Source: Francisellaceae bacterium UBA6186 (GTDB lineage Bacteria > Pseudomonadota > Gammaproteobacteria > UBA6186 > Azoamicaceae). From it: a stretch of 64,000 nt of DNA. Every line of letters starts with the position of its first letter. The stretch's first letter is position 1. The DNA is taken from contig DITK01000027.1 of NCBI GenBank assembly GCA_002422785.1, positions 24,612 through 88,611 of the forward strand. The letters run 5' to 3'. The translations under genes were made by a program, and so were the position numbers. Below the pieces are notes generated by a model that made no database searches, was not told where the DNA came from, and saw nothing but the letters and a program-made list of their open reading frames with translations. This document shows positions 38,918 through 48,293 of the stretch, piece after piece.

Positions 38918-40305
38918 TGTTAGAAAATATTACTAATTATATAGATATTGTAAAAAATTTTTTATGGTCTGGTCCGTTATTAATAATACTGTTATTGGTT
39001 GGGATCCATCAAACAATCGGCATCAAAGGGTTACAGTTTAGGTATTTATTAGAATCTTTGGAATTAACTTTTTTAAATCATTTACGTTTAAAACATAAAA
39101 AACCATTATTAACCAATACTAATAATGACAGTGATGTAGGCGATGTAACTGCATTCCAAGCTATGATGACAGCTTTAGGTGGTGCTATTGGTACAGGAAA
39201 TATTTCGGGTATTGCAACAGCTATTGCCGTTGGTGGTTTTGGGGCATTATTTTGGATGTGGTTAGTAGCAGTTTTTGGCATGGCCACTGCCTATGCAGAA
39301 ACGGTATTATCAGTAAAATATAGAAAGAAAAATTTATCGGGAGATATGTCTGGCGGTCCAATGTATTATTTGCGTGACAAATTAAGATCCCCTAAAAGTG
39401 CAATTATATATGCTGTTTTTGTTGCTATCTCAGCGATTAGTTTAGGATGTTTAGTGCAGTCACATTCGGTTGTTGATGCAATAACTGGATATTATCCAAT
39501 TAGTAAAGTATTGGTTGGAATTGTTTTAACAGTATTAACAGGGTTGGTAATTATTGGTGGTGTCCAAAGTATTGGTAAAGTGGCTGGAATTTTAGTGCCT
39601 TTTATGGCCTTTGGTTATGTAATAACTGGAATAATAATTTTAAGTTATAATTATTCTAATATAATTCCAGGTTTAATTTTAATTGTGAAAAGTGCTTTTA
39701 TTGGGCAAGCACCTATTGGTGGATTTTTAGGTTCTACGATTTGGTTATCGATGCAAAATGGTGCCCAATACGGTATTTTTGCTAATGAAGCTGGTTTAGG
39801 CAGTTTAGCTATAGCATCCGCTAGTGCTAAAACTAATAGTCCTGTCGAACAAGGTATGCGATCTATGGCTGGAGTATTTATATCTACTATGATTATTTGT
39901 ACTATAACTGGTTTAGTTTTGGTGGTAACTCAAGTTGTTGGAGCAGTTGATGATAGTGGCTTAATTAAAGGATCCAGATTAGTCATGCTGGCATTTAGTG
40001 CAGTTAATAGTAAGCTTAGTATTGTTGTGATTGTCAGCTTAGCGCTGTTTGCGTTTACCACTATTGTAGCATGGGCTTATTACGGAGAAAAAAGTATAGA
40101 GTATCTATTTGGAGTAAAATTTGTAGTTTATTATCGTTGGGTTTTTACGTTATTTGTTTTAGTTGGTGCCATGTTAAAGTTGGATTTAGTCTGGTCGATT
40201 GCCAATTTATTTACAGCATTTATGGCATTTCCCAACTTAATAGCACTTATTTTATTACATAAAGATGTAAAAGCAGAAACTCAATTATATTTTGAAGATC
40301 TATAA
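38917..40305 (+). CDS. Sodium:alanine/glycine symporter (AGCS family)
   Basis: This inner-membrane amino-acid importer has 462 residues and about 11 helices. The family signature is seen in FQAMMTALGGAIGTGNISGIATAIAVGGFGA, quoted here only as its FQAMMTALGGAIGTGNISG core, in GGPMYYL and in FANEAGLGSLAIASASA. It should bring in alanine or glycine with Na+ or H+. AAGGAG lies 11 bases before the ATG and the start overlaps the dapB stop. For a host-dependent bacterium this is a likely source of amino acids. The convergent IcmX-like gene ends 7 bases after the stop. Confidence 0.92.
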   Translation: MLENITNYIDIVKNFLWSGPLLIILLLVGIHQTIGIKGLQFRYLLESLELTFLNHLRLKHKKPLLTNTNNDSDVGDVTAFQAMMTALGGAIGTGNISGIATAIAVGGFGALFWMWLVAVFGMATAYAETVLSVKYRKKNLSGDMSGGPMYYLRDKLRSPKSAIIYAVFVAISAISLGCLVQSHSVVDAITGYYPISKVLVGIVLTVLTGLVIIGGVQSIGKVAGILVPFMAFGYVITGIIILSYNYSNIIPGLILIVKSAFIGQAPIGGFLGSTIWLSMQNGAQYGIFANEAGLGSLAIASASAKTNSPVEQGMRSMAGVFISTMIICTITGLVLVVTQVVGAVDDSGLIKGSRLVMLAFSAVNSKLSIVVIVSLALFAFTTIVAWAYYGEKSIEYLFGVKFVVYYRWVFTLFVLVGAMLKLDLVWSIANLFTAFMAFPNLIALILLHKDVKAETQLYFEDL

Positions 40306-40312
40306 AAATAAT

Positions 40313-41233
40313 TTATTGACTAAAAGTTGGCAGATCAGCTGAAGCAGCTTTTGCATCTTCAGCAGCTTTACTATTTTCTTTTTTACTTTTTTCTATTTGG
40401 CCAGACATTTTATTATTAGATGTAATTTGTCGTGATAATAAAGTGGCAAGTAGTGCTTCTATACGTTCGTTTTGGGTGAATTTATAATAATCAACCCATA
40501 ATTTAAATGCCTCGACTTGAAGTAATTCCATAAGTAATCCATCTATTGCTAATTGAGTCATATTTGTAGTCCAAGTTGGATCGGATACACGTCTAAAAGA
40601 CTCATCGTGGATCAGTTTCATTATGGATTTTTCGCCATCACTAGAATATCGTGTTGCTATAATTTTATTTATACTGTTTTGAGCTAACATTACTCCAGCT
40701 TGAGAAGCTATTAAATTTGCTATACTGGTTTGATTGTTGGAATTATTTGCTTCCTTTGGATCAGATAATATTTGATTTAATTGGTCGTCAGGAAATGGTT
40801 CGATTAAAGTACGGGCTACGGTGCTAGCTATAAGATTTTGAGCTGGATTAGCATATGTTAAAACATCAAAAATATTGGATGAACGTAAATGTGCATATGG
40901 AGATAATTCTACTAAGCTATTACCACATTCATTTAAATTGCCAGCATACTTTTTGTTACACGACATTCTAGTGAAATCATTAAAAAATTGTTCTTGTGGA
41001 CTTTGGATTTGATTACCTGAGAAATCAACAAGATGTAAGTTAAAATCAAGATCTTCTGTTTCTTTTTGAGTGACATAAGATTGTAGGTTGGATTCTAAGG
41101 TTGTAATTGCTGCACCGTTTTTCTGAAAATCTGATGGAGTAAATGGAGTAGTTGTAGCGGGCACAGCAGCAAAAGATTTTATATTAAATCCTATTAATAT
41201 TATTAACGATGACAAAATAATATAGAGTTTCAT
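40313..41233 (-). CDS. IcmX-like exported protein (second copy)
   Basis: This 306-residue protein starts with a clean signal peptide (hydrophobic to IKSFA, cleavage about residue 22). It shares with icmX (22038-22976) the block EAFKLWVDYYKFTQNERIEA followed by LLATLLSRQ, an EPFPD/NPFPS site, and a Cys-containing segment before an H-x-R-x-S stretch. The two are paralogues. The tail differs: here it is charged (Lys/Glu/Ala-rich coil), while icmX ends in LLINKNAKNN. ATG 41233 has AAAGG 7 bases upstream. It stands alone, away from other icm genes. It may be a second IcmX subunit, a specialised variant, or an exported relative with another job. Confidence 0.78.
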   Translation of the reverse strand: MKLYIILSSLIILIGFNIKSFAAVPATTTPFTPSDFQKNGAAITTLESNLQSYVTQKETEDLDFNLHLVDFSGNQIQSPQEQFFNDFTRMSCNKKYAGNLNECGNSLVELSPYAHLRSSNIFDVLTYANPAQNLIASTVARTLIEPFPDDQLNQILSDPKEANNSNNQTSIANLIASQAGVMLAQNSINKIIATRYSSDGEKSIMKLIHDESFRRVSDPTWTTNMTQLAIDGLLMELLQVEAFKLWVDYYKFTQNERIEALLATLLSRQITSNNKMSGQIEKSKKENSKAAEDAKAASADLPTFSQ

Positions 41234-41488
41234 GTGGGTACCTTTGTTCTGCACAATTACTTGTTTTAATTATAACTAAATAATTTATCGAACTATAAAA
41301 ATATTTCTTTAATTGATTTATTAATTAAATTTTTGAATATATAGAAGTATTTTATAATAGAACAAGACTTCACAGTAATATAGAATATATGTCTCAGATG
41401 CAGTTTGACATGGCTGCATAAAAGTGTATAGAGCAGTATCCGTTATAAAATTTTTAATTGAATAAAATAATTGATCTATATTTAAATT

Positions 41489-41832
41489 ATGAACAATAAT
41501 TTTATATTCCAACAATGTCTTAAATTATATAATAATGATTTTTGCCCATATACATATATGTGGGATAAAGATAAAATACAATATGAAAAAGAAAATATTT
41601 GTTTAACCTATGGTGAGATGATGCTACTATAATTTTTGCTGATTCATTATGTTTTTCAGAAGAACTTATAAAACAATTAAGTGAAAAATTAAATAATATA
41701 TCTAATTTAAAATACATTGTGAGTTTGAGAAAATTATATTTAAATAAATTTAATTTACAAAAAACAATTCAATTAAAATGCAGCTGGTCAAAAGAAAGCG
41801 GTTCCACTGTTTACATATATAGCATTAAGTAA
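41489..41832 (+). pseudogene. Decayed DOT1-like SAM-dependent methyltransferase (C-terminal part)
   Basis: Two frames join into one degraded gene. The first (41489 to about 41620) ends in NICLTYGEMM and a stop. The second (from 41617) continues DDATIIFADSLCFSEELIKQ, then a KLNNISNLKYIVSLRKL stretch and a final CSWSKESGSTVYIYS. The run 'xDATxIFAxSxCFxEEL' followed by an 'SW...G..VYIY' end is the C-terminal half of class I methyltransferases annotated as DOT1-like histone methylases. The glycine-rich SAM loop upstream is missing. There is a frameshift or small deletion at 41612-41622. The rest of the 631-base gap (41234-41864) is AT-rich, with no other convincing gene. It sits directly before the OTU-like gene, so the patch seems to be an effector locus under decay. 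Confidence 0.55.
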
Positions 41833-41864
41833 AGTATCTCAATTTAGCGAGTCAAGGGGCGGGC

Positions 41865-43355
41865 ATGCCAGACAATGAGCGTTACAAAAGTTTTTCTACC
41901 GCTGGTAATGGAGATTGTGCATTTCATGCGATATTTGGAGATTATGATGTTAATAAAAAGCAGTTTTTTTGTGAAAATGTTGCAGAAAAAAGAAAACAAG
42001 TTGCCGAATTAATAACGCAACAATATTTAGACATTAATAACAATGAATTGATTCATGTAGTGAACACTGGATTGTTTGAGATAGGAGATACAGAAAAAGA
42101 AGCCAGCTTATTTCCCCATATAATTAAATTAAAACAACATCTAACAAGTGAAAAACATATAAAGGTTGAATTATGCAAAAATCTTCTTGAGCAAGAAATA
42201 AATAATAATCAAGAATTTCTCGAACAAATTAATACATTTAACCAGTACTATCCACCTACGAACCTGATTGTAGATAATAATGTGTGGGATAAATTTATGT
42301 ATTTCATCTCTAAAAATTCAGATGAGATAATACTAAGTAAAATAACAGAACATGGCAAACAAAAGGGATTATTGCAAGCTTATAGCAATTTTAAACAGGC
42401 TAGCGATAGCTTAAGAGATGATTCTGAGCGATTTAATTTGTTAATTCAAGATTATTTTTCCAAATTTACAGATGCTAAACAACAAGTATTACAAGAGCTT
42501 GCAGACAAAATTATATCTAAGCCTCGAGCATGGCTTCCGCAGCATTTTATGCGAGCAATAGCCATATGTTCGAATAAAATAATTCATTTTTATATAAAGG
42601 ACCCAAAAACGAACAAATTAAATGGTGGAACGGAATATAAAGGAACAGCAGATGATGCAACGCAAGAAGTAAGAGTATACTTTGATGGTGGTAGTCATTA
42701 TGAGAGAGTGGTAGATTTAAATTGGTCACCAACCAATTCTTATAAACCACCTACACCATCACTGTCCTGTCATGCTCTAGCTATGCAGCCACAGCCAACA
42801 ATACAATTACCAATAGATATAAATAAGAAATACATAGAAGAGTATTTTAACAAACAATGGGGGAATGGGGTTAGTTACAAAAGCGCAACGAAAAATGAGT
42901 TTAAAGAAACTGGAATTTTTGGGGAGATAATTACTACTGAACCTATTAATAATAGCGATAGAACAATACAGAAAGATACTACCTTAGTAACATTTAAACC
43001 ATCTTCAGTGGAATGTCGAGTTATGCCAAATTCCACTAACAACAACGGTAAAATATTGCTTGAAGTACAACAACAAATATTATTAGATTTTTTACAACTA
43101 TATTCCCAAAAAGCTATACAAGAAAAATTAAGTAGCCCGATAGTAATAGAGGCTAATAATTTTAATCCAGAAGATTTAGAGGAACTCTTAACAAGACTAA
43201 TAAAGAACCCTATTCCACTTATTAGTTTAGCTCTACCTCTTCATCCTAAAAATGTTAATCAACAGGCATATACACCTCAAGATATTAACAAGATTAACGC
43301 ACTAATAACTAAATGTAATGGCCAAGTATCAGTGCCCAAGCCAAAGCCAAAGTAA
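41865..43355 (+). CDS. OTU-like cysteine protease, candidate Dot/Icm effector
   Basis: The first part of this 496-residue protein reads STAGNGDCAFHAIFG, with the OTU motif D-x-x-C around Asp17 and Cys18. After a helical insert (about 35-215), AWLPQHFMRAIAICSNKIIHFY leads to DGGSHYERV, which gives the second catalytic His (His278) in the family's H-[YF] setting. OTU enzymes remove ubiquitin. In bacteria without ubiquitin they are almost always delivered to host cells. The C-terminal region (about 300-496) is unassigned and ends with a Lys/Pro tail. There is no signal peptide, consistent with type IVB export. The ubiquitin linkage and the delivery route are inference. A non-protease role is possible if the unusual insert blocks the fold. 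Confidence 0.7.
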   Translation: MPDNERYKSFSTAGNGDCAFHAIFGDYDVNKKQFFCENVAEKRKQVAELITQQYLDINNNELIHVVNTGLFEIGDTEKEASLFPHIIKLKQHLTSEKHIKVELCKNLLEQEINNNQEFLEQINTFNQYYPPTNLIVDNNVWDKFMYFISKNSDEIILSKITEHGKQKGLLQAYSNFKQASDSLRDDSERFNLLIQDYFSKFTDAKQQVLQELADKIISKPRAWLPQHFMRAIAICSNKIIHFYIKDPKTNKLNGGTEYKGTADDATQEVRVYFDGGSHYERVVDLNWSPTNSYKPPTPSLSCHALAMQPQPTIQLPIDINKKYIEEYFNKQWGNGVSYKSATKNEFKETGIFGEIITTEPINNSDRTIQKDTTLVTFKPSSVECRVMPNSTNNNGKILLEVQQQILLDFLQLYSQKAIQEKLSSPIVIEANNFNPEDLEELLTRLIKNPIPLISLALPLHPKNVNQQAYTPQDINKINALITKCNGQVSVPKPKPK

Positions 43356-43373
43356 TTTATTTGTTAATCAAAG

Positions 43374-43694
43374 TTAAATTTTAGGACTAAGAATATGAAA
43401 GTGTAAATGGTCAACCATTTGACCACCATCTCGACCAGTATTTATTATGGTCCTAAATCCAGCTAAACCAGCTTGTTTAGCTGTTTCTGGGATTTTATAT
43501 ATTGCATGGGTAATAATTTTTTGATGTTCAATTCTAAGATCAGCTAAGCTTTTAATGTGCAGTTTTGGTACTAATAATAAATGAACTTTGGCTTGTGGAT
43601 TTATATCTTTAAATACTGCTATTAAATCATCTTGGTATGTAAAATCTGCAGGTAATTTATTGTTAATAATTTTACAAAATATACAATCTTTCAT
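43374..43694 (-). CDS. hinT: HIT-family nucleotide hydrolase (HinT-like)
   Basis: This 106-residue protein has CIFCKIINNKLPAD at its start and the histidine triad as MVDHLHFHILS near the end (H-x-H-x-H). HinT-type enzymes hydrolyse nucleoside phosphoramidates in the cytoplasm. ATG 43694 is chosen because GAGG lies 6 bases before it; a TTG at 43706 overlaps that site. It follows hslU by 25 bases on the same strand and is probably in the hslVU operon. The gene ends 18 bases from the convergent OTU-like gene. Confidence 0.93.
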   Translation of the reverse strand: MKDCIFCKIINNKLPADFTYQDDLIAVFKDINPQAKVHLLLVPKLHIKSLADLRIEHQKIITHAIYKIPETAKQAGLAGFRTIINTGRDGGQMVDHLHFHILSPKI

Positions 43695-43719
43695 AGTTGA
43701 CCTCAATAATTATAAATTT

Positions 43720-45048
43720 TTACAAAATAAATCTAGATAAGTCTTCATTTTGGCTAATATGCTGTAATTGTTCTAAAACATAATCTTCATCAATTGTCAA
43801 AGTTATATTGTTTAAATCCGATGCATTAAAAGAAATATTTTCTAGAGTTTTTTCTAATACAGTATGTAATCTTCTAGCCCCAATATTTTCTGTTTTTTCA
43901 TTTATTTCCCAAGCAATTTTTGCAATAGCTGCAATACCATTGGTGGTGAATTCTAAATTTATACCTTCTGTTTTTAGTAATGCACAATATTGTTCAGTTA
44001 AACTAGCATTTGGTTCAATTAAAATTTTCATAAAATCATCTGTAGTTAAAGGATCTAATTCTACCCGGATCGGTAATCTTCCTTGCAACTCTGGTATAAG
44101 ATCAGATGGTTTGGAAAAGTGAAATGCACCAGAGGTAATAAATAGTATATGATCAGTTTTAATCATGCCATACCTGGTAGATACAGTAGATCCTTCAATT
44201 AACGGCAATAAATCACGCTGAACCCCTTCTCTAGAGATATCGCTATTTTGATTTCTTTCTGATCTTTGGGCTACTTTATCTATCTCATCTATAAAGACTA
44301 TTCCAGATTGTTCTACTCGCTCTATGGCTTGCGCTTTTAGATCATCATCATTAATTAATTTTGATGATTCTTCTTCGCTTATAAGTTTAAAAGCATCTTT
44401 AACTTTCATTTTTTTGAGTCGTTTTTTTTCTATAGATAAGTTTTGGAACATATTTTGTAACTGATTAGTCATGTCTTCCATGCCAGGTGGGGCCATAATT
44501 TCTATTCCTACAGAATTTTGAGAAATCTCTATTTCTATTTCTTGATTATCAAATTCACCTAGTTTTAATTGATCTGCAAATGATTTTCTAGTAATGGTAT
44601 AATCTTCGTTATCTATATTATTGGTATTTTCATTAGGCGGTAATAATATATCTAAGATACGATTGGTTGCAACTTCATTGGACTGATCTTTAACTATAGT
44701 AAATGCTTCGTTCCTAATATTCTTAACTGCTATATCTATTAGATCGCGAATAATCGATTCTACATCGCGTCCAACATATCCTATTTCTGTAAATTTAGTA
44801 GCTTCTACTTTTAGAAATGGTGCATTAGCTAATTTTGCTAAACGTTTAGCAATTTCAGTTTTACCAACTCCAGTTGGGCCAATCATTAAAATGTTTTTTG
44901 GAGTAATTTCGTTGCATAGGGGTTGGGGTATTTTTAAACGACGATAACGATTACGTAATGCAATAGCTACAGCTCTTTTAGCTTTTTCTTGTCCAATTAT
45001 ATATTTATTCAATTCAAGTTGAATTTGTTTCGGTGTTAAGTGTTCCAT
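43720..45048 (-). CDS. hslU: HslUV protease ATPase subunit
   Basis: HslU is the AAA+ unfoldase that feeds HslV. The 442-residue protein has the Walker A box [15 protein letters not shown] preceded by [22 protein letters not shown]. The intermediate I-domain (about 110-240) is charged. Walker B is [12 protein letters not shown], sensor regions follow with [22 protein letters not shown] (shown only as its start [14 protein letters not shown]), and the end ENISFNASD...RFIL matches the family's C-terminal anchor that docks into HslV. It overlaps hslV by 13 bases. Confidence 0.97.
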   Translation of the reverse strand: MEHLTPKQIQLELNKYIIGQEKAKRAVAIALRNRYRRLKIPQPLCNEITPKNILMIGPTGVGKTEIAKRLAKLANAPFLKVEATKFTEIGYVGRDVESIIRDLIDIAVKNIRNEAFTIVKDQSNEVATNRILDILLPPNENTNNIDNEDYTITRKSFADQLKLGEFDNQEIEIEISQNSVGIEIMAPPGMEDMTNQLQNMFQNLSIEKKRLKKMKVKDAFKLISEEESSKLINDDDLKAQAIERVEQSGIVFIDEIDKVAQRSERNQNSDISREGVQRDLLPLIEGSTVSTRYGMIKTDHILFITSGAFHFSKPSDLIPELQGRLPIRVELDPLTTDDFMKILIEPNASLTEQYCALLKTEGINLEFTTNGIAAIAKIAWEINEKTENIGARRLHTVLEKTLENISFNASDLNNITLTIDEDYVLEQLQHISQNEDLSRFIL

Positions 45049-45596
45049 TCAATTACCTCTATAGTACGATGATTATTAGTATATATACAAATATTGGATG
45101 CTATATCTAAAGATTTTTCTACAATTTTTTTTGCATCTAGTTTAGTATTTTCTAATAAGGCAGTAGCTGCAGCTTTTGCATATGGTCCACCAGAACCGAT
45201 AGCCATAAGGCCATCTTCAGGTTCTATAACATCACCGTTACCAGTAATAATTAAAGAAGTTTGGGCATTAGCGACACATAGCATAGCTTCTAAATGCCGT
45301 AATATTCTGTCTGTTCGCCAATCTTTAGCTAGCTCAACAGCCGCTCTGGTTAAATTTCCAGCATAAGATTCTAATTTTGATTCAAATTTTTCAAATAAAG
45401 TAAAAGCATCTGCTGTCCCCCCAGCAAAACCAGCGATTACTTGATCTTTAAATAACCGGCGAACTTTTTTCGCATTGCTTTTTAATATCATAGATTGTGC
45501 AAAAGTTATTTGTCCATCAGCACCTATTACTACTTTATTATTTTTTCTAACACTAATTACAGTTGTGCCGTGTAATTGATTAAAATTTTTGTTCAT
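45036..45596 (-). CDS. hslV: HslUV protease peptidase subunit
   Basis: HslV is the proteasome-like peptidase of HslUV. The 186-residue precursor has the short propeptide ending LHG, followed by the catalytic N-terminal threonine in TTVISVRK. Family motifs are [28 protein letters not shown] and a conserved IGSGGPYA. The order FtsN-like, hslV, hslU is the same as in E. coli (ftsN-hslV-hslU). No clear heat-shock promoter is visible directly before it, so it may be driven from upstream. Confidence 0.97.
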   Translation of the reverse strand: MNKNFNQLHGTTVISVRKNNKVVIGADGQITFAQSMILKSNAKKVRRLFKDQVIAGFAGGTADAFTLFEKFESKLESYAGNLTRAAVELAKDWRTDRILRHLEAMLCVANAQTSLIITGNGDVIEPEDGLMAIGSGGPYAKAAATALLENTKLDAKKIVEKSLDIASNICIYTNNHRTIEVIEWNT

Positions 45597-45624
45597 ATTT
45601 TATAACTCGCTATATACTTATAAT

Positions 45625-46257
45625 TTATTTTTTTAAAATGGATATATTTTTAAATCCAGCTAAATCTAATTGTTGTTTTTTGATCTCGGCTATCGATTGA
45701 GAAGAAAATGGGCCTAGAATAATTTGGTAAGTAACCTCTTTTTTGTTGGAAGAGTATATCTTTTCCAAGTTAGCTTCGAATCCTTGCAATACCAATTTAG
45801 CTTTTAACCCATCGGCTTCGTCTAATGTTTTAAAAGACCCAAGATGCAATAAGCATTGATGTTTACTAGTATTAATTTTATTATTAATACTTAATTTGTT
45901 GCTATCTTTGATGTCAGATACTTGCCCATTGGTTAGCAAATTATAAAAATCATAATTATTAGCAGTACGAATATTAGTATTTGTTGGTTTAGCCTTGGTT
46001 TTTATTTCTTTCGTTGAATTATGAAGATTTTTATTGGCATGAAAAAATGTATGCGATTTTGGTAAACAATTAAAAACGATTATTACTAAAGTTGTTATTA
46101 GTATTCCCCCTAATAAACCATAGATAAAGGTTAATAACCAATGGTTTTTATGATGCGAAAAAGATTGCCTAGCTTTGGTGCGTTTGGCAGATGGTGATTT
46201 GCACCAAAAAAAAATATAGATACAGTTGAATAACAATGAATGGATTATACTTATCAC
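45625..46257 (-). CDS. SPOR-domain cell-division protein, FtsN-like
   Basis: The protein has one membrane helix (LLTFIYGLLGGILITTLVIIV) after a basic cytoplasmic part (SPSAKRTKARQS). A periplasmic linker contains YDFYNLL, and a C-terminal SPOR domain follows from about residue 135 (CLLHLGSFKTLDEADGLKAK ... YQIILGPFSS) that binds denuded septal glycan. Together with synteny to hslVU this points to FtsN, the trigger of septal peptidoglycan synthesis. The start is uncertain: the GTG at 46257 sits beside a TATAAT on the same strand, and no ATG exists before the helix. A TTG further in may be used, or a homopolymer of nine T may hide a length change. Confidence 0.75.
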   Translation of the reverse strand: MISIIHSLLFNCIYIFFWCKSPSAKRTKARQSFSHHKNHWLLTFIYGLLGGILITTLVIIVFNCLPKSHTFFHANKNLHNSTKEIKTKAKPTNTNIRTANNYDFYNLLTNGQVSDIKDSNKLSINNKINTSKHQCLLHLGSFKTLDEADGLKAKLVLQGFEANLEKIYSSNKKEVTYQIILGPFSSQSIAEIKKQQLDLAGFKNISILKK

Positions 46258-46396
46258 AATTTATTAGATATTTCCCCGAATTAACTTTAATTTAACAAGG
46301 ACTATTTTGAAGTAAAATGGATTTAATAACAAGATGGTCGATAAAATATGGAGCGACTAGCATATTTTAAATTATTAGTTAACCAACTAATATATT

Positions 46397-46423
46397 TTGG
46401 TTAATAGTATTTAGGTGTATAAT
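46397..46423 (+). promoter_or_regulatory. Candidate promoter of the phasin-like gene
   Basis: A perfect TATAAT at 46418-46423 lies 15 bases after TTGGTT (46397-46402), a short spacer. It would give a leader of about 85 bases before the ATG at 46517. The rest of the 259-base gap after the FtsN-like gene is AT-rich, with nothing else recognisable. Confidence 0.45.
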
Positions 46424-46516
46424 CATAAAAAATTAACAAATAACTTAGGTTTGTTTGAACTACTCTTAGAGTTATGCAGTCTACAATAAAACAATAATAA
46501 TAAAGAGGTGGATGTT

Positions 46517-47212
46517 ATGTTACAAACACATGCAGCTAATTTGCAATTGCAAAAAGCTTTAAATGAAATTATTAAAGTTAGTGAAATTATTTTAAATTCT
46601 GGTGTGTTTCATCCGATCATAGATAGAAAAAATATTGAATATATGAAAGATCTGCAAACACAGTCTTATGAATATCAAGAACAATTGCTTAAACATAGCA
46701 ATATGGTGAATGTTGAATTATTTAATAAAATAAATATATTTTTAATCAACCAAAACAGAATAATGAAACAAAATATTGGATTTTTTAATGAGTTATTTAA
46801 TAATCCACATACTAATAAAATTGCTCAACAATTGCTTCCTATATTAAATAATTCTTTTGATTATACGGAAAATGCTATAAAAGAATTTAATATTTTAAAG
46901 CAAGCAACTATGGGCCAATTATCTGGCAATAATGTCAATATAATAGAAAGCATGCAAGCACATATCAAAAATATTGACAACGGTTTTACCAATTTATTAA
47001 ACGGCTTGTTGGTGCTTAAACGAGAGTTGGAAAATTCCAAACAAAAGTTGAATACATTGATAATAGCTGCCAACCAATCATCGGATAAGCCCAAGGCATG
47101 CTGGGGACCGAATAAAAGCGGTATACTTTATAAACATACAGCAGCTAGTAAACAACCAACAAAAAAGGTCGCTAAAAAAAGTAATAAAAAACGCAAACCT
47201 AATACTGATTAA
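46517..47212 (+). CDS. Phasin-like helical protein with lysine-rich tail
   Basis: The 231-residue protein is nearly all amphipathic helix (heptad-like Leu/Ile spacing over about residues 5-195), with no signal peptide or membrane segment. The C-terminus is very basic and Lys/Ala/Pro-rich (KQPTKKVAKKSNKKRKPNTD). The pattern, including QTHAANLQLQKALNEI and the mid-part with EYQEQLLKHSNM, resembles phasin-family granule-associated proteins. The similarity is at fold level only. ATG 46517 has AAAGAGG 8 bases upstream; GTG 46508 overlaps it. The basic tail suggests binding to nucleic acid or a negative surface. It could also be a secreted coiled-coil protein. Confidence 0.45.
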   Translation: MLQTHAANLQLQKALNEIIKVSEIILNSGVFHPIIDRKNIEYMKDLQTQSYEYQEQLLKHSNMVNVELFNKINIFLINQNRIMKQNIGFFNELFNNPHTNKIAQQLLPILNNSFDYTENAIKEFNILKQATMGQLSGNNVNIIESMQAHIKNIDNGFTNLLNGLLVLKRELENSKQKLNTLIIAANQSSDKPKACWGPNKSGILYKHTAASKQPTKKVAKKSNKKRKPNTD

Positions 47213-47215
47213 TTG

Positions 47216-48181
47216 CTAAGCTGGACTTGCCTCTTTTATCGTGACTGATAATTTTTTAAGCCCTAATTTTTTAAATAACGCCTCATCTTTTTCAGGAAGA
47301 GGGTTAGATGCGGTTAAAAGTTTTTCTCCATAAAAAATAGAATTGGCACCGACTATAAAACACAGAGATTGCAGTTCATCTGACATTTGTTCTCTACCTG
47401 CTGATAATCTGATATATGCTTTAGGCATCATAATTCTAGCTAATGCAATAGTACGAATAAAATCAAAAGGATCTACATCATCGACATTTGCTAATGGAGT
47501 GCCGGGGATTTTAATCAATTTATTGATAGGAACAGATTCTGGCGGTTCTTTAAGATTGGCGAGAGTTACTAGCATTTTAATACGATCTTCATTAGTTTCT
47601 CCCATACCAAGGATACCACCACAACAAACCTTAATGCCTGCTGTTCTTACTTTGTTTAAAGTATCAAGACGATCTTCAAAAGTTCTAGTGGTTATAACAT
47701 TATTATAATATTCTTTCGAAGTATCTATATTATGGTTGTAAAAATCTAGACCAGCATTTTTTAATATTTCAGCTTGTTCATCTTTAAGCAATCCTAAAGT
47801 AACACAAGTTTCTAAATTTAATTTTTTTACTTCTTTTATCATATCACACACTAGTTGCAAATCTGTATTTTTAGGACCACGCCATGCGGCTCCCATGCAA
47901 AACCTAGTGCTGCCAGCATCTTTTGCTCTTTTAGCAGCTGCTACAACTTCGTCAATTTGCATTAATGGAGATTTTTCTATACCGGTTTTATGATGAGCTG
48001 ATTGTGGACAATAACCACAATTTTCTGCACATCGCCCTGTTTTAATACTTAATAAAGTGCTAATTTGAATTTCATTGGGATTAAATTGCTTTCTATGAGT
48101 TTTTTGAGCTAAGTAAATTAATTCAGCAAATGGTAAGTTAAAAGTTTTTAATCCTTTATCAAAAGACCATGATGGTATCAT
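47216..48181 (-). CDS. bioB: Biotin synthase
   Basis: BioB is the radical-SAM enzyme that inserts sulfur into dethiobiotin, the last step of biotin synthesis. The 321-residue protein has the radical-SAM cluster motif [17 protein letters not shown] (C-x3-C-x2-C). [19 protein letters not shown] and the second-cluster residues [10 protein letters not shown] and [10 protein letters not shown] follow, all as in active BioB. It diverges from bioF across a 70- to 110-base spacer that holds the promoter of the bioF operon. No biotin-repressor operator of the E. coli type is visible there. Confidence 0.97.
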   Translation of the reverse strand: MIPSWSFDKGLKTFNLPFAELIYLAQKTHRKQFNPNEIQISTLLSIKTGRCAENCGYCPQSAHHKTGIEKSPLMQIDEVVAAAKRAKDAGSTRFCMGAAWRGPKNTDLQLVCDMIKEVKKLNLETCVTLGLLKDEQAEILKNAGLDFYNHNIDTSKEYYNNVITTRTFEDRLDTLNKVRTAGIKVCCGGILGMGETNEDRIKMLVTLANLKEPPESVPINKLIKIPGTPLANVDDVDPFDFIRTIALARIMMPKAYIRLSAGREQMSDELQSLCFIVGANSIFYGEKLLTASNPLPEKDEALFKKLGLKKLSVTIKEASPA

Positions 48182-48220
48182 GCTTATAGCCTCTAATTAA
48201 ATTTATATAAGTTATAACTG

Positions 48221-48249
48221 TTGTTAATAAAAATTAAACATATTATATT
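48221..48249 (+). promoter_or_regulatory. Promoter of the bioF operon
   Basis: TTGTTA, 17 bases, then TATATT gives a near-consensus sigma-70 promoter on the plus strand. Its expected start at about 48256 lies after the first in-frame ATG (48252), which supports ATG 48294 as the true bioF start. Confidence 0.6.
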
Positions 48250-48293
48250 CTATGGTTGATATTAAGTATATAAGGCACGAATTGGATATATGT

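Noticed and set aside
41321..41717. Two minus-strand frames of about 65 codons in the gap before the OTU-like gene
   Set aside because: They show no family motifs and low-complexity AT-rich codons, and they oppose the methyltransferase remnant.
48182..48293. BirA operator between bioB and bioF
   Set aside because: Only a loose, AT-rich dyad (TGTTAAT...ATTAAACA) is present, without the expected half-sites at 14-16 base spacing.
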